Positions 18,395-25,301 of a stretch of 25,906 nucleotides of DNA are shown piece after piece (the stretch's first letter is position 1; every line of letters begins with the position of its first letter). This DNA is from Bacteroidales bacterium. GTDB lineage: Bacteria; Bacteroidota; Bacteroidia; Bacteroidales; UBA932. Location: positions 1 to 25,906 of the forward strand of contig JAEENZ010000218.1 in assembly GCA_016283985.1 (NCBI GenBank), in the 5' to 3' direction. The position numbers and the translations under genes were made by a program. The notes below the pieces were generated by a model, which was not told the DNA's origin, searched no databases, and worked only from the letters and a program-made list of their open reading frames with translations.

Positions 18395-19888
18395 ATGAAT
18401 AGGTTCCTGCTTCTTTCCGGATGCCTGCTAAGCGCTTTGGCGTGCGCTTCACCGAAGTATCTCACTTATGAGCAATTCGGGGCCAAGGGGGATGGCGTCA
18501 CCGACGACTTCCCCGCCATCATAGCCACCCACGCGGCCGCCAATGAAAAGGGTCTCCCTGTCAAGGCCACTGGCGGAAAGACATATTACATAGGCAACAC
18601 CACCGGTACCGCCGTGATCCGCACCGATGTGGATTTCGGGACCGCCAGGTTCATAATAGACGACAGTCATGTCAGCCTCGAAGACCGCGAGGACTATATC
18701 TTCCGGATTGAATCCTCCTTCGAGCCCTTTGACATCGATGGAATTGGAAGCCTGAAGCGGGACCAGACCAACATAGGCAAGTCCCTTCCCGGCCGCTGCC
18801 TGGTGGAAGTGGTCAATGACAATCGTAAAGTGTATATACGCCTGGGCGCTAACCAGAATAGCGGGGTCAGCCAGAAAGAATTCTTCATCGTCGACGGCGA
18901 CGGCAACATCGAGCCCTCCTCTTCGCTTATCTGGGATTACGACGAGATCACCCGGATGACTGCCCACCCCATTGACGATAAGCCTCTGACAATCAAGGGC
19001 GGCATTTTCACCACCATCGCCAATCAGGCTCCTTCCAAGTACACTTACTTCGGCCGCGGAATAGCCGTCGAGAGGTCCAACGTCAGGATTGAGGGCATAT
19101 CCCACTATATCGAAGGAGAACTCGACCACGGCGCCCCGTACGACGGCTTCCTGTCATTGGACACGGCCGCCGACATCGTGGTCAGCGACTGCCTTTTCAC
19201 AGCACATAAGACTTACAGGACCATAGGATCGGCCGGTGTGCCCGTCAGTATGGGAACATACGACATCTCCGCCCATGGCTGCGTGGGCGTCAAATGGGAG
19301 AATTGCACCCAGACCACCGATATAAACGACACCCATTACTGGGGGATCTTCGTTTCCAACTTCTGCAAGGCCCTCACCCTGGACCACTGCGTCTTATCCC
19401 GCTTCGATGCCCACCAGGGGGTGAGGAACGTCACCCTTACAGGCTGCGAGTTCGGACACACGGGCGTCAATGTCGTAGGTTACGGAACATTGCTGCTTGA
19501 TGGCTGCACCGTCCGTCGCAAGTCCCTCATCGCCCTCAGGGAGGATTATGGCAGTTCCTGGGAGGGCGAAGTCATTGTCAGGAACTGCAAGCTCATCGTT
19601 CCTGAAGGGGCCAAAAACGTATCTGTACTGAGAGGATCCAACGCCGGGGAGCACGACTTCGGTTACACCTGTTACCTCCCGGAAATAATTGATATCGAGA
19701 ACCTTGTCATTGACGATAGCCGCGTCAGCGATAAAGACTACCAGGGTCCCATGATCCTTGGAAAATTCAAGCGCAATTACGGAAAGGGAGTCATCAACAT
19801 CCGGAACGTTGAAGTAGCCAGTGGCAAGCCCCTGGAAATAAGCCAGGAGCCCGAGATGTTCCGGGATTACACAATCTCGGTCCGCTAA
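18395..19888 (+). CDS. Right-handed beta-helix protein (pectate lyase superfamily / GH28-like), secreted
   Basis: A 497-residue exported protein whose mature part opens with YEQFGAKGDGVTDDFPAI, the N-terminal signature of the pectate-lyase-3/GH28-type beta-helix proteins (polysaccharide lyases, galacturonases, epimerases). Repeating short strands with Asn/Gly/Cys turns continue to the C-terminus. The signal ends in SALACAS, which may be a lipobox (Cys17) or a normal cleavage site. Catalytic residues cannot be assigned because the family includes many activities. It is the second gene of the GH39 operon and its stop directly abuts the stop of the convergent GH105 gene. A lyase role would produce the unsaturated ends that GH105 removes, but this is inference. 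Confidence 0.75.
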   Translation: MNRFLLLSGCLLSALACASPKYLTYEQFGAKGDGVTDDFPAIIATHAAANEKGLPVKATGGKTYYIGNTTGTAVIRTDVDFGTARFIIDDSHVSLEDREDYIFRIESSFEPFDIDGIGSLKRDQTNIGKSLPGRCLVEVVNDNRKVYIRLGANQNSGVSQKEFFIVDGDGNIEPSSSLIWDYDEITRMTAHPIDDKPLTIKGGIFTTIANQAPSKYTYFGRGIAVERSNVRIEGISHYIEGELDHGAPYDGFLSLDTAADIVVSDCLFTAHKTYRTIGSAGVPVSMGTYDISAHGCVGVKWENCTQTTDINDTHYWGIFVSNFCKALTLDHCVLSRFDAHQGVRNVTLTGCEFGHTGVNVVGYGTLLLDGCTVRRKSLIALREDYGSSWEGEVIVRNCKLIVPEGAKNVSVLRGSNAGEHDFGYTCYLPEIIDIENLVIDDSRVSDKDYQGPMILGKFKRNYGKGVINIRNVEVASGKPLEISQEPEMFRDYTISVR

Positions 19889-21079
19889 TTATTTCAGCAG
19901 CACGTTGCAAAGCCACATCATGGCCATCTGCCCGTGAGGGTCGCCGTTGGAGCGGGGGCGGTCCATATACCACTCGCGGCTGTTCCTGCGGTCGGTTCCG
20001 ATGCAGACATCCGCAAGATTGGCATGTTCATCCAATTTCCCGCACAATGAGACCCAGGCCTTACGGGCGGCAGGGCCGTATGTAGCCTTGTCCAGCAGGC
20101 CGAGACGCACACCTTCGATGAAGGCATAGGCGAACATGGCCGAGCAGGAAGTCTCTTCCCAAAACTCCGGATCATCGATAACCTGCCCCCACATGCCGTT
20201 TTCGTGCTGATACTTAAGGAGCGTCGGCATCATTTTCAGATAGGCTTCCTTCAGTGCGGGAATATACTCACTGTCCTTGGGAAGATAGCTCAGAAGCATC
20301 GGCAGTCCTGCCGCCATCCAGCCATTTCCCCGTCCCCAGAAATAGGGAGCCTCGGGGGCATGATAGAACAGACCGTTTTCCCGCTGAAGGGAGTCCATAT
20401 ACATTTTCATCTCACGGGCCGCACGGTCGATATACTTGCGGTCACCGGTGGCCCGGTAAGCCTGGGTCTGGAGAACCGTAATCATGTACATATCGTCAAT
20501 CCACAGGCGCGTCTGGGGAGAATATCCTTCTGCCAGTAGTTCCCGCTGGCGCTCGATGGGGAAATTACCGTTGCCGCCCACTTTCTTTCCGGGCTCCCCT
20601 GTGGGATCTTCCCACTGATGATCAGCATATCGAAGTCCCAGTTCCAGCGCCCGCTTGTCGCCATTCATCAGATAGATCTCCAGAGGAATGGCTCCGAAGA
20701 TGGAGAAATCCACATGATTGTCGCGATTACACTTGTCCTTTCTCTCTCCATAAAACGGCTCAAAGAAATCAATCAACCGCTTCTCCAACTTCTTGTTGTG
20801 GGAACGGTGGGCAAACTCGATGGCGTTAACCCAAAGGCTTACCACGGAATAATTCATTTCCTTGCCGCCTCGTCCATAATTATAGGGCGCCTGATAACCG
20901 GGAAGATTATTACCATAGTCCAGCGGGTCTGAGGCAAGGAGCTGCTCTGCAACACGATTTCCAATGGTTTCCACGCTGATTTCGTTGGGAATGTCTTTAA
21001 AAGTGCTGAGAGCTACTTTAGGTCCGCAGGAAGCGCACAGCAATGGCACAACGGTCAGGAGGGCGACTTTAATTTTCAT
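19889..21079 (-). CDS. GH105 unsaturated glucuronyl/galacturonyl hydrolase, lipoprotein
   Basis: A 396-residue (alpha/alpha)6-barrel enzyme of the YteR/GH88-GH105 type, which hydrates and releases the 4,5-unsaturated uronic acid left at the non-reducing end by polysaccharide lyases. Evidence: RLWIDDMYMITVLQTQAYRATGD with the expected catalytic Asp at 195, YFWGRGNGWMAAGLPMLLSYLP, and ETSCSAMFAYAFIEGVRLGLLD. The signal peptide has lipobox CASC (Cys18), so it is a lipoprotein, probably facing the periplasm. Its own promoter lies about 100 bases upstream. Together with the GH39-like and beta-helix proteins it suggests a pathway for a rhamnogalacturonan-, ulvan- or similar uronate-containing polymer. 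Confidence 0.9.
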   Translation of the reverse strand: MKIKVALLTVVPLLCASCGPKVALSTFKDIPNEISVETIGNRVAEQLLASDPLDYGNNLPGYQAPYNYGRGGKEMNYSVVSLWVNAIEFAHRSHNKKLEKRLIDFFEPFYGERKDKCNRDNHVDFSIFGAIPLEIYLMNGDKRALELGLRYADHQWEDPTGEPGKKVGGNGNFPIERQRELLAEGYSPQTRLWIDDMYMITVLQTQAYRATGDRKYIDRAAREMKMYMDSLQRENGLFYHAPEAPYFWGRGNGWMAAGLPMLLSYLPKDSEYIPALKEAYLKMMPTLLKYQHENGMWGQVIDDPEFWEETSCSAMFAYAFIEGVRLGLLDKATYGPAARKAWVSLCGKLDEHANLADVCIGTDRRNSREWYMDRPRSNGDPHGQMAMMWLCNVLLK

Positions 21080-21183
21080 GACTACTTGATTAATCTGAGT
21101 TTTGCAACCTTTTATACTAAAAAGTCTCGACCTGCGGCTTGGGCGGGCGACATATCCTACCCTTGGGCGACTTCAGGCATGGA

Positions 21184-21214
21184 CAAATATAATTAATATA
21201 TTTGAAGTACCCAA
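21184..21214 (-). promoter_or_regulatory. Promoter of the GH105 gene, in a palindrome
   Basis: Minus strand: TTG (21214-21212), 20 bases, TATATTTG (21191-21184). Predicted start near 21180 leaves a leader of about 100 nt. The -7 element is one arm of a perfect 8-5-8 palindrome (CAAATATA, ATTAA, TATATTTG; 21184-21204), which could be a repressor site or a second, plus-strand promoter core. Confidence 0.65.
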
Positions 21215-21278
21215 TTATGACCCTTACGACATTAAATGAGTTGCCTTCTTTTTTTGTGGGGGTATTCGCCGCCTTTCT

Positions 21279-21388
21279 GGGGAAGGTCGGATTATAGTGC
21301 CGGCACCTTCCCCGGAGAATCGGCCCTTAGGGGCGCTGTGGGGCAATACGAGTGGTGAAGGCCTCGGGGATCAAATCCGACCTTCCCC
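21279..21388. repeat. 15-bp perfect inverted repeat flanking an 80-nt spacer
   Basis: GGGGAAGGTCGGATT (21279-21293) is the exact reverse complement of AATCCGACCTTCCCC (21374-21388). A partial third copy, ACCTTCCCC at 21304-21312, can pair with the first nine bases, giving an alternative smaller hairpin. It lies just after the minus-strand gene ending at 21399, so it may be a structured 3' end, a MITE-like relic or a recombination scar. Confidence 0.7.
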
Positions 21389-21398
21389 AAAGAGGGGG

Positions 21399-22067
21399 TT
21401 ACTGATGGAGGGCGCGCTCGGCGGAGGAGAAGTACATCTTCGGCACCGGCTCGTTCCGGTACGGGCCGCCCAAACTCCGGGACATATTCGCGTTGACCTG
21501 CTGCCAGGGGAGCATTACTTGCCTGTAGGTGCCGGAAGCGAAGTCGTATTCCGTCCGGATGCATTGCGGGAAGAATTCCGGGGCGTAGATATGCTCATAG
21601 GGCGCCATTCCCGGCGTTTTGAAATAGACAAAGGGGTTGGAGGGATTCATCATGGGAATACAGCCGTCAGGAAACCTGTTGGGATCCGAAAGGAACAACC
21701 CGCCTACCCGGAGCAGCGCATAGGCGGTCTTGGTCAGCTTCGGCGGCTGATACCAGCGCAAGTTTTGCCCGAGGGAGCGCATCACGTCAGACTCCACCCG
21801 GGCATTGATCTTTGCCGCCCTCTGCTCTTTGGTCTCGAATAGCGGTGGTATCAGCGTGGAGGGAAGCTGGATGATGAGGTCGGGCGCCCCACCCGGAAAC
21901 GGAAGGGTCGGTGGCGGAAGTGTAAGAGAATCTGCCTTTACCGTCAAAGATGGCCCGTCAGCCACAGATACCGGGTAGTCCTGTGCTTGGAGGAGAACGG
22001 CTCCCGCCGCCAGAAGGAGGAAAGTAAACAGCAGTTTTTGTCTCATACGGCGACGGAAATTCTGCAA
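21399..22067 (-). CDS. Secreted protein of unknown function
   Basis: I do not recognise this gene. It codes for up to 222 residues with an N-terminal signal peptide (cut near LLQAQ-DY). If translation starts at the second Met (22046) the protein is 215 residues; the arginine-rich stretch before it leaves both possible. The mature part has a proline-rich segment (about 45-75; LPPPTLPFPGG, STLIPPLF), then a mixed region with KEQRAAKINARVESDV, and many aromatic and Pro/Met residues near PMMNPSNPFVYFKTPGMAPYEHIYAPEFFP. There is no lipobox or further membrane segment, so it is likely periplasmic or exported. The ICMT-like gene ends 48 bases upstream on the same strand, so they may be co-transcribed. 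Confidence 0.65.
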   Translation of the reverse strand: MQNFRRRMRQKLLFTFLLLAAGAVLLQAQDYPVSVADGPSLTVKADSLTLPPPTLPFPGGAPDLIIQLPSTLIPPLFETKEQRAAKINARVESDVMRSLGQNLRWYQPPKLTKTAYALLRVGGLFLSDPNRFPDGCIPMMNPSNPFVYFKTPGMAPYEHIYAPEFFPQCIRTEYDFASGTYRQVMLPWQQVNANMSRSLGGPYRNEPVPKMYFSSAERALHQ

Positions 22068-22115
22068 AAACCATTCCCTGTTATGCCGCCTTATTTGGTG
22101 AAGGTCCCCGCGTTT

Positions 22116-22787
22116 CTACCACACAAACGGGATGACCTTGTATCTGACGCGGGATTTGTACTCGCGGTAGCCGGGGAGACCGTCATCCAGCACGGCTTCT
22201 TCGTTGCGGATGCGTTTGGCGATGATGGGGATGTAGAGGAGCATGATCGCAAAGGAGGGGACGGAGCCGAGCACAAGGGGCATCGCGAGGAAGAGCACCA
22301 GCGTGGCCATGTACATCGGATGGCGGACGATTCCGTAGAGGCCGGTGTCGATGACTTTCTGCCCTTCCTGCACTTCGATGGTGCGGGAGAGGTAGGTGTT
22401 TTCCCGCAGGACCTCGGCGTAGAGCAGGTAGGCCGCGAGGAACAGGCCGGCCGCCGTCCAGACCGCCCAGTCCGGGAGGAGGAGCCATCCGAAGCGCCAG
22501 TTCAGCCCGGCGAGGACGAAGGCGGCGACGAACATCAGGCCGCTCAGCGCAATGACCGCTTTCTGCTCCTGCTGCTCCTCCCTGGCATCCAGCCGTTTCC
22601 GCAGGAGGTCGGGGTTCTTCGCCAGAAGGACGATTCCCGCCAGGAACATCGGGATGAACAGGATGCCCATCAGAAGCCATCCCTGCCAGAACCGGAGCGA
22701 CCAGGCGGGGAGGAAGATGAGAATCCCCAGGAGGAGGACTCCGGCGAGGAATTTTCCGCATGCCTGAAAAAATAATTTTGAATTCAT
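22116..22787 (-). CDS. Isoprenylcysteine carboxyl methyltransferase-like (ICMT/PEMT) membrane protein
   Basis: A 223-residue integral membrane protein with five to six helices. The C-terminal signature GLYGIVRHPMYMATLVLFLAM followed by RIRNEEAVLDDGLPGYREYKSRVRYKVIPFVW is the SAM-binding RHPxY and EE-L-Y-Y pattern of the ICMT/PEMT (isoprenylcysteine carboxyl methyltransferase-like) family. Bacterial members methylate lipid-like or unknown small membrane substrates, as bacteria lack prenylated CaaX proteins. It is divergent from the SNase gene, sharing a 47-base gap between start codons. The substrate is unknown. Confidence 0.88.
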   Translation of the reverse strand: MNSKLFFQACGKFLAGVLLLGILIFLPAWSLRFWQGWLLMGILFIPMFLAGIVLLAKNPDLLRKRLDAREEQQEQKAVIALSGLMFVAAFVLAGLNWRFGWLLLPDWAVWTAAGLFLAAYLLYAEVLRENTYLSRTIEVQEGQKVIDTGLYGIVRHPMYMATLVLFLAMPLVLGSVPSFAIMLLYIPIIAKRIRNEEAVLDDGLPGYREYKSRVRYKVIPFVW

Positions 22788-22812
22788 AGGGCCGATGTGC
22801 GTATATGTCCTG

Positions 22813-22820
22813 CAAAATTA
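22813..22820 (-). promoter_or_regulatory. -7 element (TAATTTTG) for the ICMT-like gene
   Basis: Minus-strand TAATTTTG matches TAnnTTTG and lies 25 bases before the ATG at 22787. No -33 TTG at 20-base spacing. It faces a plus-strand -7 element one base away. Confidence 0.5.
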
Positions 22821-22821
22821 A

Positions 22822-22829
22822 TAAATTTG
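22822..22829 (+). promoter_or_regulatory. -7 element (TAAATTTG) for the SNase gene
   Basis: TAAATTTG matches TAnnTTTG and ends five bases before the ATG at 22835, implying an almost leaderless transcript. It lies downstream of the alternative ATG at 22805, which supports the shorter protein. Confidence 0.5.
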
Positions 22830-22834
22830 CAAAT

Positions 22835-23323
22835 ATGCTGAAGAGGTTTCTGCTTATCATGGTTTTTGCGGTCTCGCTGGGGGGATCCGTCGGCGTCTAT
22901 GCCCAGAAGTTCACGGTGAAGGTCATCGGGATTTCCGACGGGGATACGTTCACGGGCCTCAACCGGGACAAACTGCAACTCAAATTCCGGATCAACGGGA
23001 TTGACGCCCCGGAAAAGGGGCAGGATTTCGGGAACAAGGCAAAGCAGACCCTTTCGGACTATATCTTCAATAAAGAAATCACGGTGGATGTCCAGTCGCA
23101 GGACGGCTGGGGGCGCTATATCGCATTCGTCTACACACCGGACGGGAGGGATGTCTCTCTTCTGATGCTGCAGTCCGGCATGGCCTGGCATTTCAAGAAA
23201 TACGATGCCACCGAGGCGTATGCCAGGGCGGAGGAGCAGGCCCGGGCGCAGAAGGCCGGACTGTGGTCCATGCCATCCCCGGAGGCGCCGTGGGATTACA
23301 GGGCCAGTAGGAGAAATCCGTAG
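22835..23323 (+). CDS. Secreted thermonuclease-family (SNase-like) nuclease
   Basis: A 162-residue exported protein: signal peptide (MLKRFLLIMVFAVSLGG, cut near VYAQ) and one staphylococcal-nuclease OB-fold domain. The calcium and catalytic residues appear kept: SDGDTFTG, KLQFKFRINGIDAPEKGQ-type motif (in this protein LKFRINGIDAPEKG, with Arg and Glu in the R35 and E43 positions) and DGWGRYIAFVYTPDG (R87 position), then SLLMLQSGMAWHF and ARAQKAGLWS. Such enzymes cut DNA and RNA outside the cell or in the periplasm, for nutrient use or clearing of foreign DNA. The ATG at 22805 was rejected because it puts ten extra residues before the signal peptide and precedes the -7 element. Confidence 0.88.
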   Translation: MLKRFLLIMVFAVSLGGSVGVYAQKFTVKVIGISDGDTFTGLNRDKLQLKFRINGIDAPEKGQDFGNKAKQTLSDYIFNKEITVDVQSQDGWGRYIAFVYTPDGRDVSLLMLQSGMAWHFKKYDATEAYARAEEQARAQKAGLWSMPSPEAPWDYRASRRNP

Positions 23324-23338
23324 TTTGCAGCGGAAAAA

Positions 23339-23351
23339 TGCCAGAATGGCA
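23339..23351 (+). terminator. Possible weak terminator hairpin after the SNase gene
   Basis: TGCCA-GAA-TGGCA forms a 5-bp stem with a 3-base loop, followed by GTTTGTG, 15 bases after the SNase stop. The stem is short and the T run poor, so it may equally be chance or part of the control region of the next operon. Confidence 0.3.
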
Positions 23352-23355
23352 GTTT

Positions 23356-23370
23356 GTGTAAAATTTACAC
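23356..23370. promoter_or_regulatory. Perfect 7-1-7 dyad, candidate operator of the vWA operon
   Basis: GTGTAAAATTTACAC reads as GTGTAAA, one A, TTTACAC, a perfect inverted repeat. It ends six bases before the -33 element of the vWA promoter, a position suited to an activator or to a repressor touching the promoter edge. No regulator gene lies next to it, so the binding protein is unknown. Confidence 0.55.
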
Positions 23371-23376
23371 TGAAAT

Positions 23377-23408
23377 TTTGGCAGATTCCCCCAAAGGTAT
23401 TATATTTG
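23377..23408 (+). promoter_or_regulatory. Promoter of the vWA-DUF6717-ARH operon
   Basis: TTTG (23377-23380), 20 bases, TATATTTG (23401-23408) is a textbook Bacteroidota promoter. Predicted start near 23412 gives a leader of about 38 nt to the ATG at 23450. Confidence 0.8.
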
Positions 23409-23449
23409 CGTAAAAAGGACGCAGATTAACCTTTAAAAGATTTGCAACT

Positions 23450-24610
23450 ATGGACATCATGAACTTCCTGGGCTTCAGAAAGAAAGGAGCCGACCCGCAG
23501 AACGAACCGAAGGCCGAGAACGGGCCCGGGTTCAAATTCTCCGAAAAACATCCGCGCGGAGAAAAAGAAACCCGCATCTACAACCTGATCATCCTGGATG
23601 AGAGCGGATCGATGGACTCCATCAAAAGGCAGGCGCTCAGCGGTGCCAATGAAACCCTGCAGTCCATCCGGGCCGCACAGAAGGAGAACCCGGACGACCA
23701 TCAGATGATCACCTTCGTTACCTTCAGCGGCTGGGCCCAAAGGCCACCCGTCCGCACCCTTATCGACACGGATAAGATCGATAATGTAAAAGAGCTTTCT
23801 CCCGACCAGTATACTCCGTGCGGTAATACGCCATTGTATGATGCGATGGGTCTCACCATCACGGCCCAGCGGGAGCTGGTGAAGGAAGGGGACCACGTCC
23901 TTGTGACCGTCATTACGGACGGCCTCGAGAACAGTTCCCGTCTGTACACGGCCGAGATGGTCAAGGAACTTGTCGAATCGCTGTCCTCGCAGAACTGGGT
24001 ATTTACCTACATCGGCGCGAACCAGCATTCCGAACAGGTGGCGAGCACAGTCGGGATCCGTAGCGCGATGGATTTCCAGGCCTCGGCCGAGGGCTCCGAA
24101 ATGATGTTCGACAAGATGCAGTCCAGCCACTGGGAGTATTACAAGAAAGTCCGTGAGCATAAACGGACAGGCGGGCACATCGATTTCGCTATGGATTTCT
24201 TCGGCGAGCAGAAGGCGGCTACCCGCGTGACCCCCGACCGGGTCGACCATCTGGAGGACGGACAGATTTTCGTTTTCGGCAGCAATGAGGCGGGACTTCA
24301 CGACGGTGGCGCCGCCCGTGTCGCCCTTGAGAAATTCGGCGCCGTGTATGGCCAGGGCCGCGGTCTCCAGGGCCGGAGCTATGCCATTCCCACGATGAGC
24401 GGATCTCTCGAGGCCATCGCCCGCGAGGTGAATGAATTCATCCAGTTCGCCGACAGCCACCCCGAGCTGACATTCCTCGTCACCCGCATCGGCTGCGGCA
24501 TCGCCGGATACACCGATGCGGAGATCGCCCCGCTCTTCGCCCGCGCCTACAGCCTTCCCAACGTCTATCTCCCGGCATCCTTCTGGAAAGTCCTCATGTA
24601 CCGGTTCTAA
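23450..24610 (+). CDS. vWA domain fused to an A1S_2505-like domain
   Basis: A 386-residue cytosolic protein with no signal peptide. Residues about 40-235 form a von Willebrand A domain with a full metal site: LDESGSM (Asp50, Ser52, Ser54), the Thr in CGNTPLYDAMG and ITDGLEN. Residues about 262-386 match the A1S_2505-type domain known from phage and bacterial proteins: GQIFVFGSNEAGLHDGGAARVAL, GQGRGLQGRSYAIPT, LTFLVTRIGCGIAGYTDAEIAPLFA. The order of GSN, GGAA, a central IPT and a late GIAGY is reminiscent of macrodomains, which bind ADP-ribose; that link is inference. First gene of a three-gene operon with very tight spacing, the third being an ADP-ribosylglycohydrolase remnant. Another in-frame ATG three codons on could also start it. 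Confidence 0.8.
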   Translation: MDIMNFLGFRKKGADPQNEPKAENGPGFKFSEKHPRGEKETRIYNLIILDESGSMDSIKRQALSGANETLQSIRAAQKENPDDHQMITFVTFSGWAQRPPVRTLIDTDKIDNVKELSPDQYTPCGNTPLYDAMGLTITAQRELVKEGDHVLVTVITDGLENSSRLYTAEMVKELVESLSSQNWVFTYIGANQHSEQVASTVGIRSAMDFQASAEGSEMMFDKMQSSHWEYYKKVREHKRTGGHIDFAMDFFGEQKAATRVTPDRVDHLEDGQIFVFGSNEAGLHDGGAARVALEKFGAVYGQGRGLQGRSYAIPTMSGSLEAIAREVNEFIQFADSHPELTFLVTRIGCGIAGYTDAEIAPLFARAYSLPNVYLPASFWKVLMYRF

Positions 24611-24613
24611 GCC

Positions 24614-25006
24614 ATGAAAGTATATCACCTCAAATTCAACAAAGAAGCCGACGGCTGCTGGTACATCGACTTCCCCGGCTATCCGTTCGCGCACCACAAC
24701 CTGATGATGGTCGCCGGCGCCGATCAACTCTGCGAATATGTGGCCGAGAAACAAGGCCATCCCGCCTGTGCCGATATCGACGTCACGCTCGGGCGCAACC
24801 GTCTCGACGGCCGCACCCCCGACATCGTAATGTCCCGCTACAAAACGGGTTACGGCGCATCATACTACAATCATACCCCCGACGGCCTGCCTCCGATTCT
24901 CGCCCGCGACGGTCAGTTCCTGACCATCCCCGAGGCGTGGCTCTGTCCCGTGACGCTGCTGGTGCTGAAGCGGTATCCCAAGGAAATCAATATTTATATC
25001 AAATAA
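24614..25006 (+). CDS. Small protein of unknown function (DUF6717-like)
   Basis: A 130-residue soluble protein with no signal peptide or membrane segment. Features are MKVYHLKFNKEADGCWYIDFPGYPFAHHNLMMVAGAD at the N-terminus and a C-terminal WLCPVTLLVLKRYPKEINIYIK. From memory this resembles the DUF6717 family, small proteins of unknown role often found beside ADP-ribosylglycohydrolase or similar genes; this naming is tentative. It begins three bases after the vWA gene and ends four bases before the ARH remnant, so it is surely in the same transcript. Many Trp, Tyr, His and Cys residues are conserved-looking, but no catalytic motif is clear. Confidence 0.7.
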   Translation: MKVYHLKFNKEADGCWYIDFPGYPFAHHNLMMVAGADQLCEYVAEKQGHPACADIDVTLGRNRLDGRTPDIVMSRYKTGYGASYYNHTPDGLPPILARDGQFLTIPEAWLCPVTLLVLKRYPKEINIYIK

Positions 25007-25010
25007 GAAT

Positions 25011-25301
25011 ATGTTAGGAGCGATCGCAGGAGACACCATAGGGTCCGTCTATGAGTTTCACAATACCAAAGATTATAATTTCCCGCTGTTTCAGCCCTGG
25101 AGCGCATACACGGATGACAGCGTGATGACGATGGCGGTGGCTTACTGGCTGCTGAAGGACAAGGAGCATTCCTATCAGGGGCTGGAGGATATTATGGTGA
25201 AGTTCGGCAAGGAGTATCCCTGCCCGATGGGCGGATATGGCGGCGGATTCCATCGGTGGTTGTTTGCCCCGTGGACTTCCTCGAAATCCTGGAGGCCGTA
25301 A
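25011..25301 (+). pseudogene. Truncated ADP-ribosylglycohydrolase (ARH/DraG family), N-terminal third only
   Basis: ARH enzymes remove ADP-ribose from proteins or nucleic acids with a two-magnesium site and are about 260-300 residues. This frame codes for just 96. The start is typical: GAIAGDTIGSVYEFHN and YTDDSVMTMAVAYWLL, including the first metal-binding TDDS motif, then YPCPMGGYGGGFHRWLF. After about residue 84 the likeness stops (APWTSSKSWRP, stop). The C-terminal Asp cluster needed for the second half of the metal site is missing, and only 35 bases separate the stop from the next gene, so the rest has been deleted, not just frameshifted. In the -1 frame the end reads FLEILEAVRE, stop at 25307-25309, which could be the old C-terminus after an internal deletion. 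Confidence 0.75.

Larger units (their letters stand above)
21080..21398. other. 320-nt non-coding gap with promoter and inverted repeats
   Basis: No convincing gene lies here. The left half is AT-rich around 21184-21214 and holds the GH105 promoter inside a palindrome. The right half (21260-21395) is GC-rich with a long inverted repeat and the palindrome GTGCCGGCAC (21297-21306). The change in base make-up marks the boundary between the sugar locus and the smaller accessory-type genes to the right. Confidence 0.6.

Noticed and set aside
21297..21306. GTGCCGGCAC palindrome as an operator
   Set aside because: Short GC-rich palindrome within a larger inverted repeat and far from any promoter; more likely part of that structure.
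21297..21842. Plus-strand open frame across the inverted repeat and the unknown secreted gene
   Set aside because: No start signal or domain; the minus-strand gene has a proper signal peptide and better composition.
22805..22834. Ten-codon extension of the SNase protein
   Set aside because: It precedes the -7 element and adds polar residues ahead of a normal signal peptide.
23426..24760. Minus-strand open frame of 444 codons across the vWA gene
   Set aside because: It would read through the vWA promoter region and two genes with clear motifs on the plus strand; no recognisable domain.
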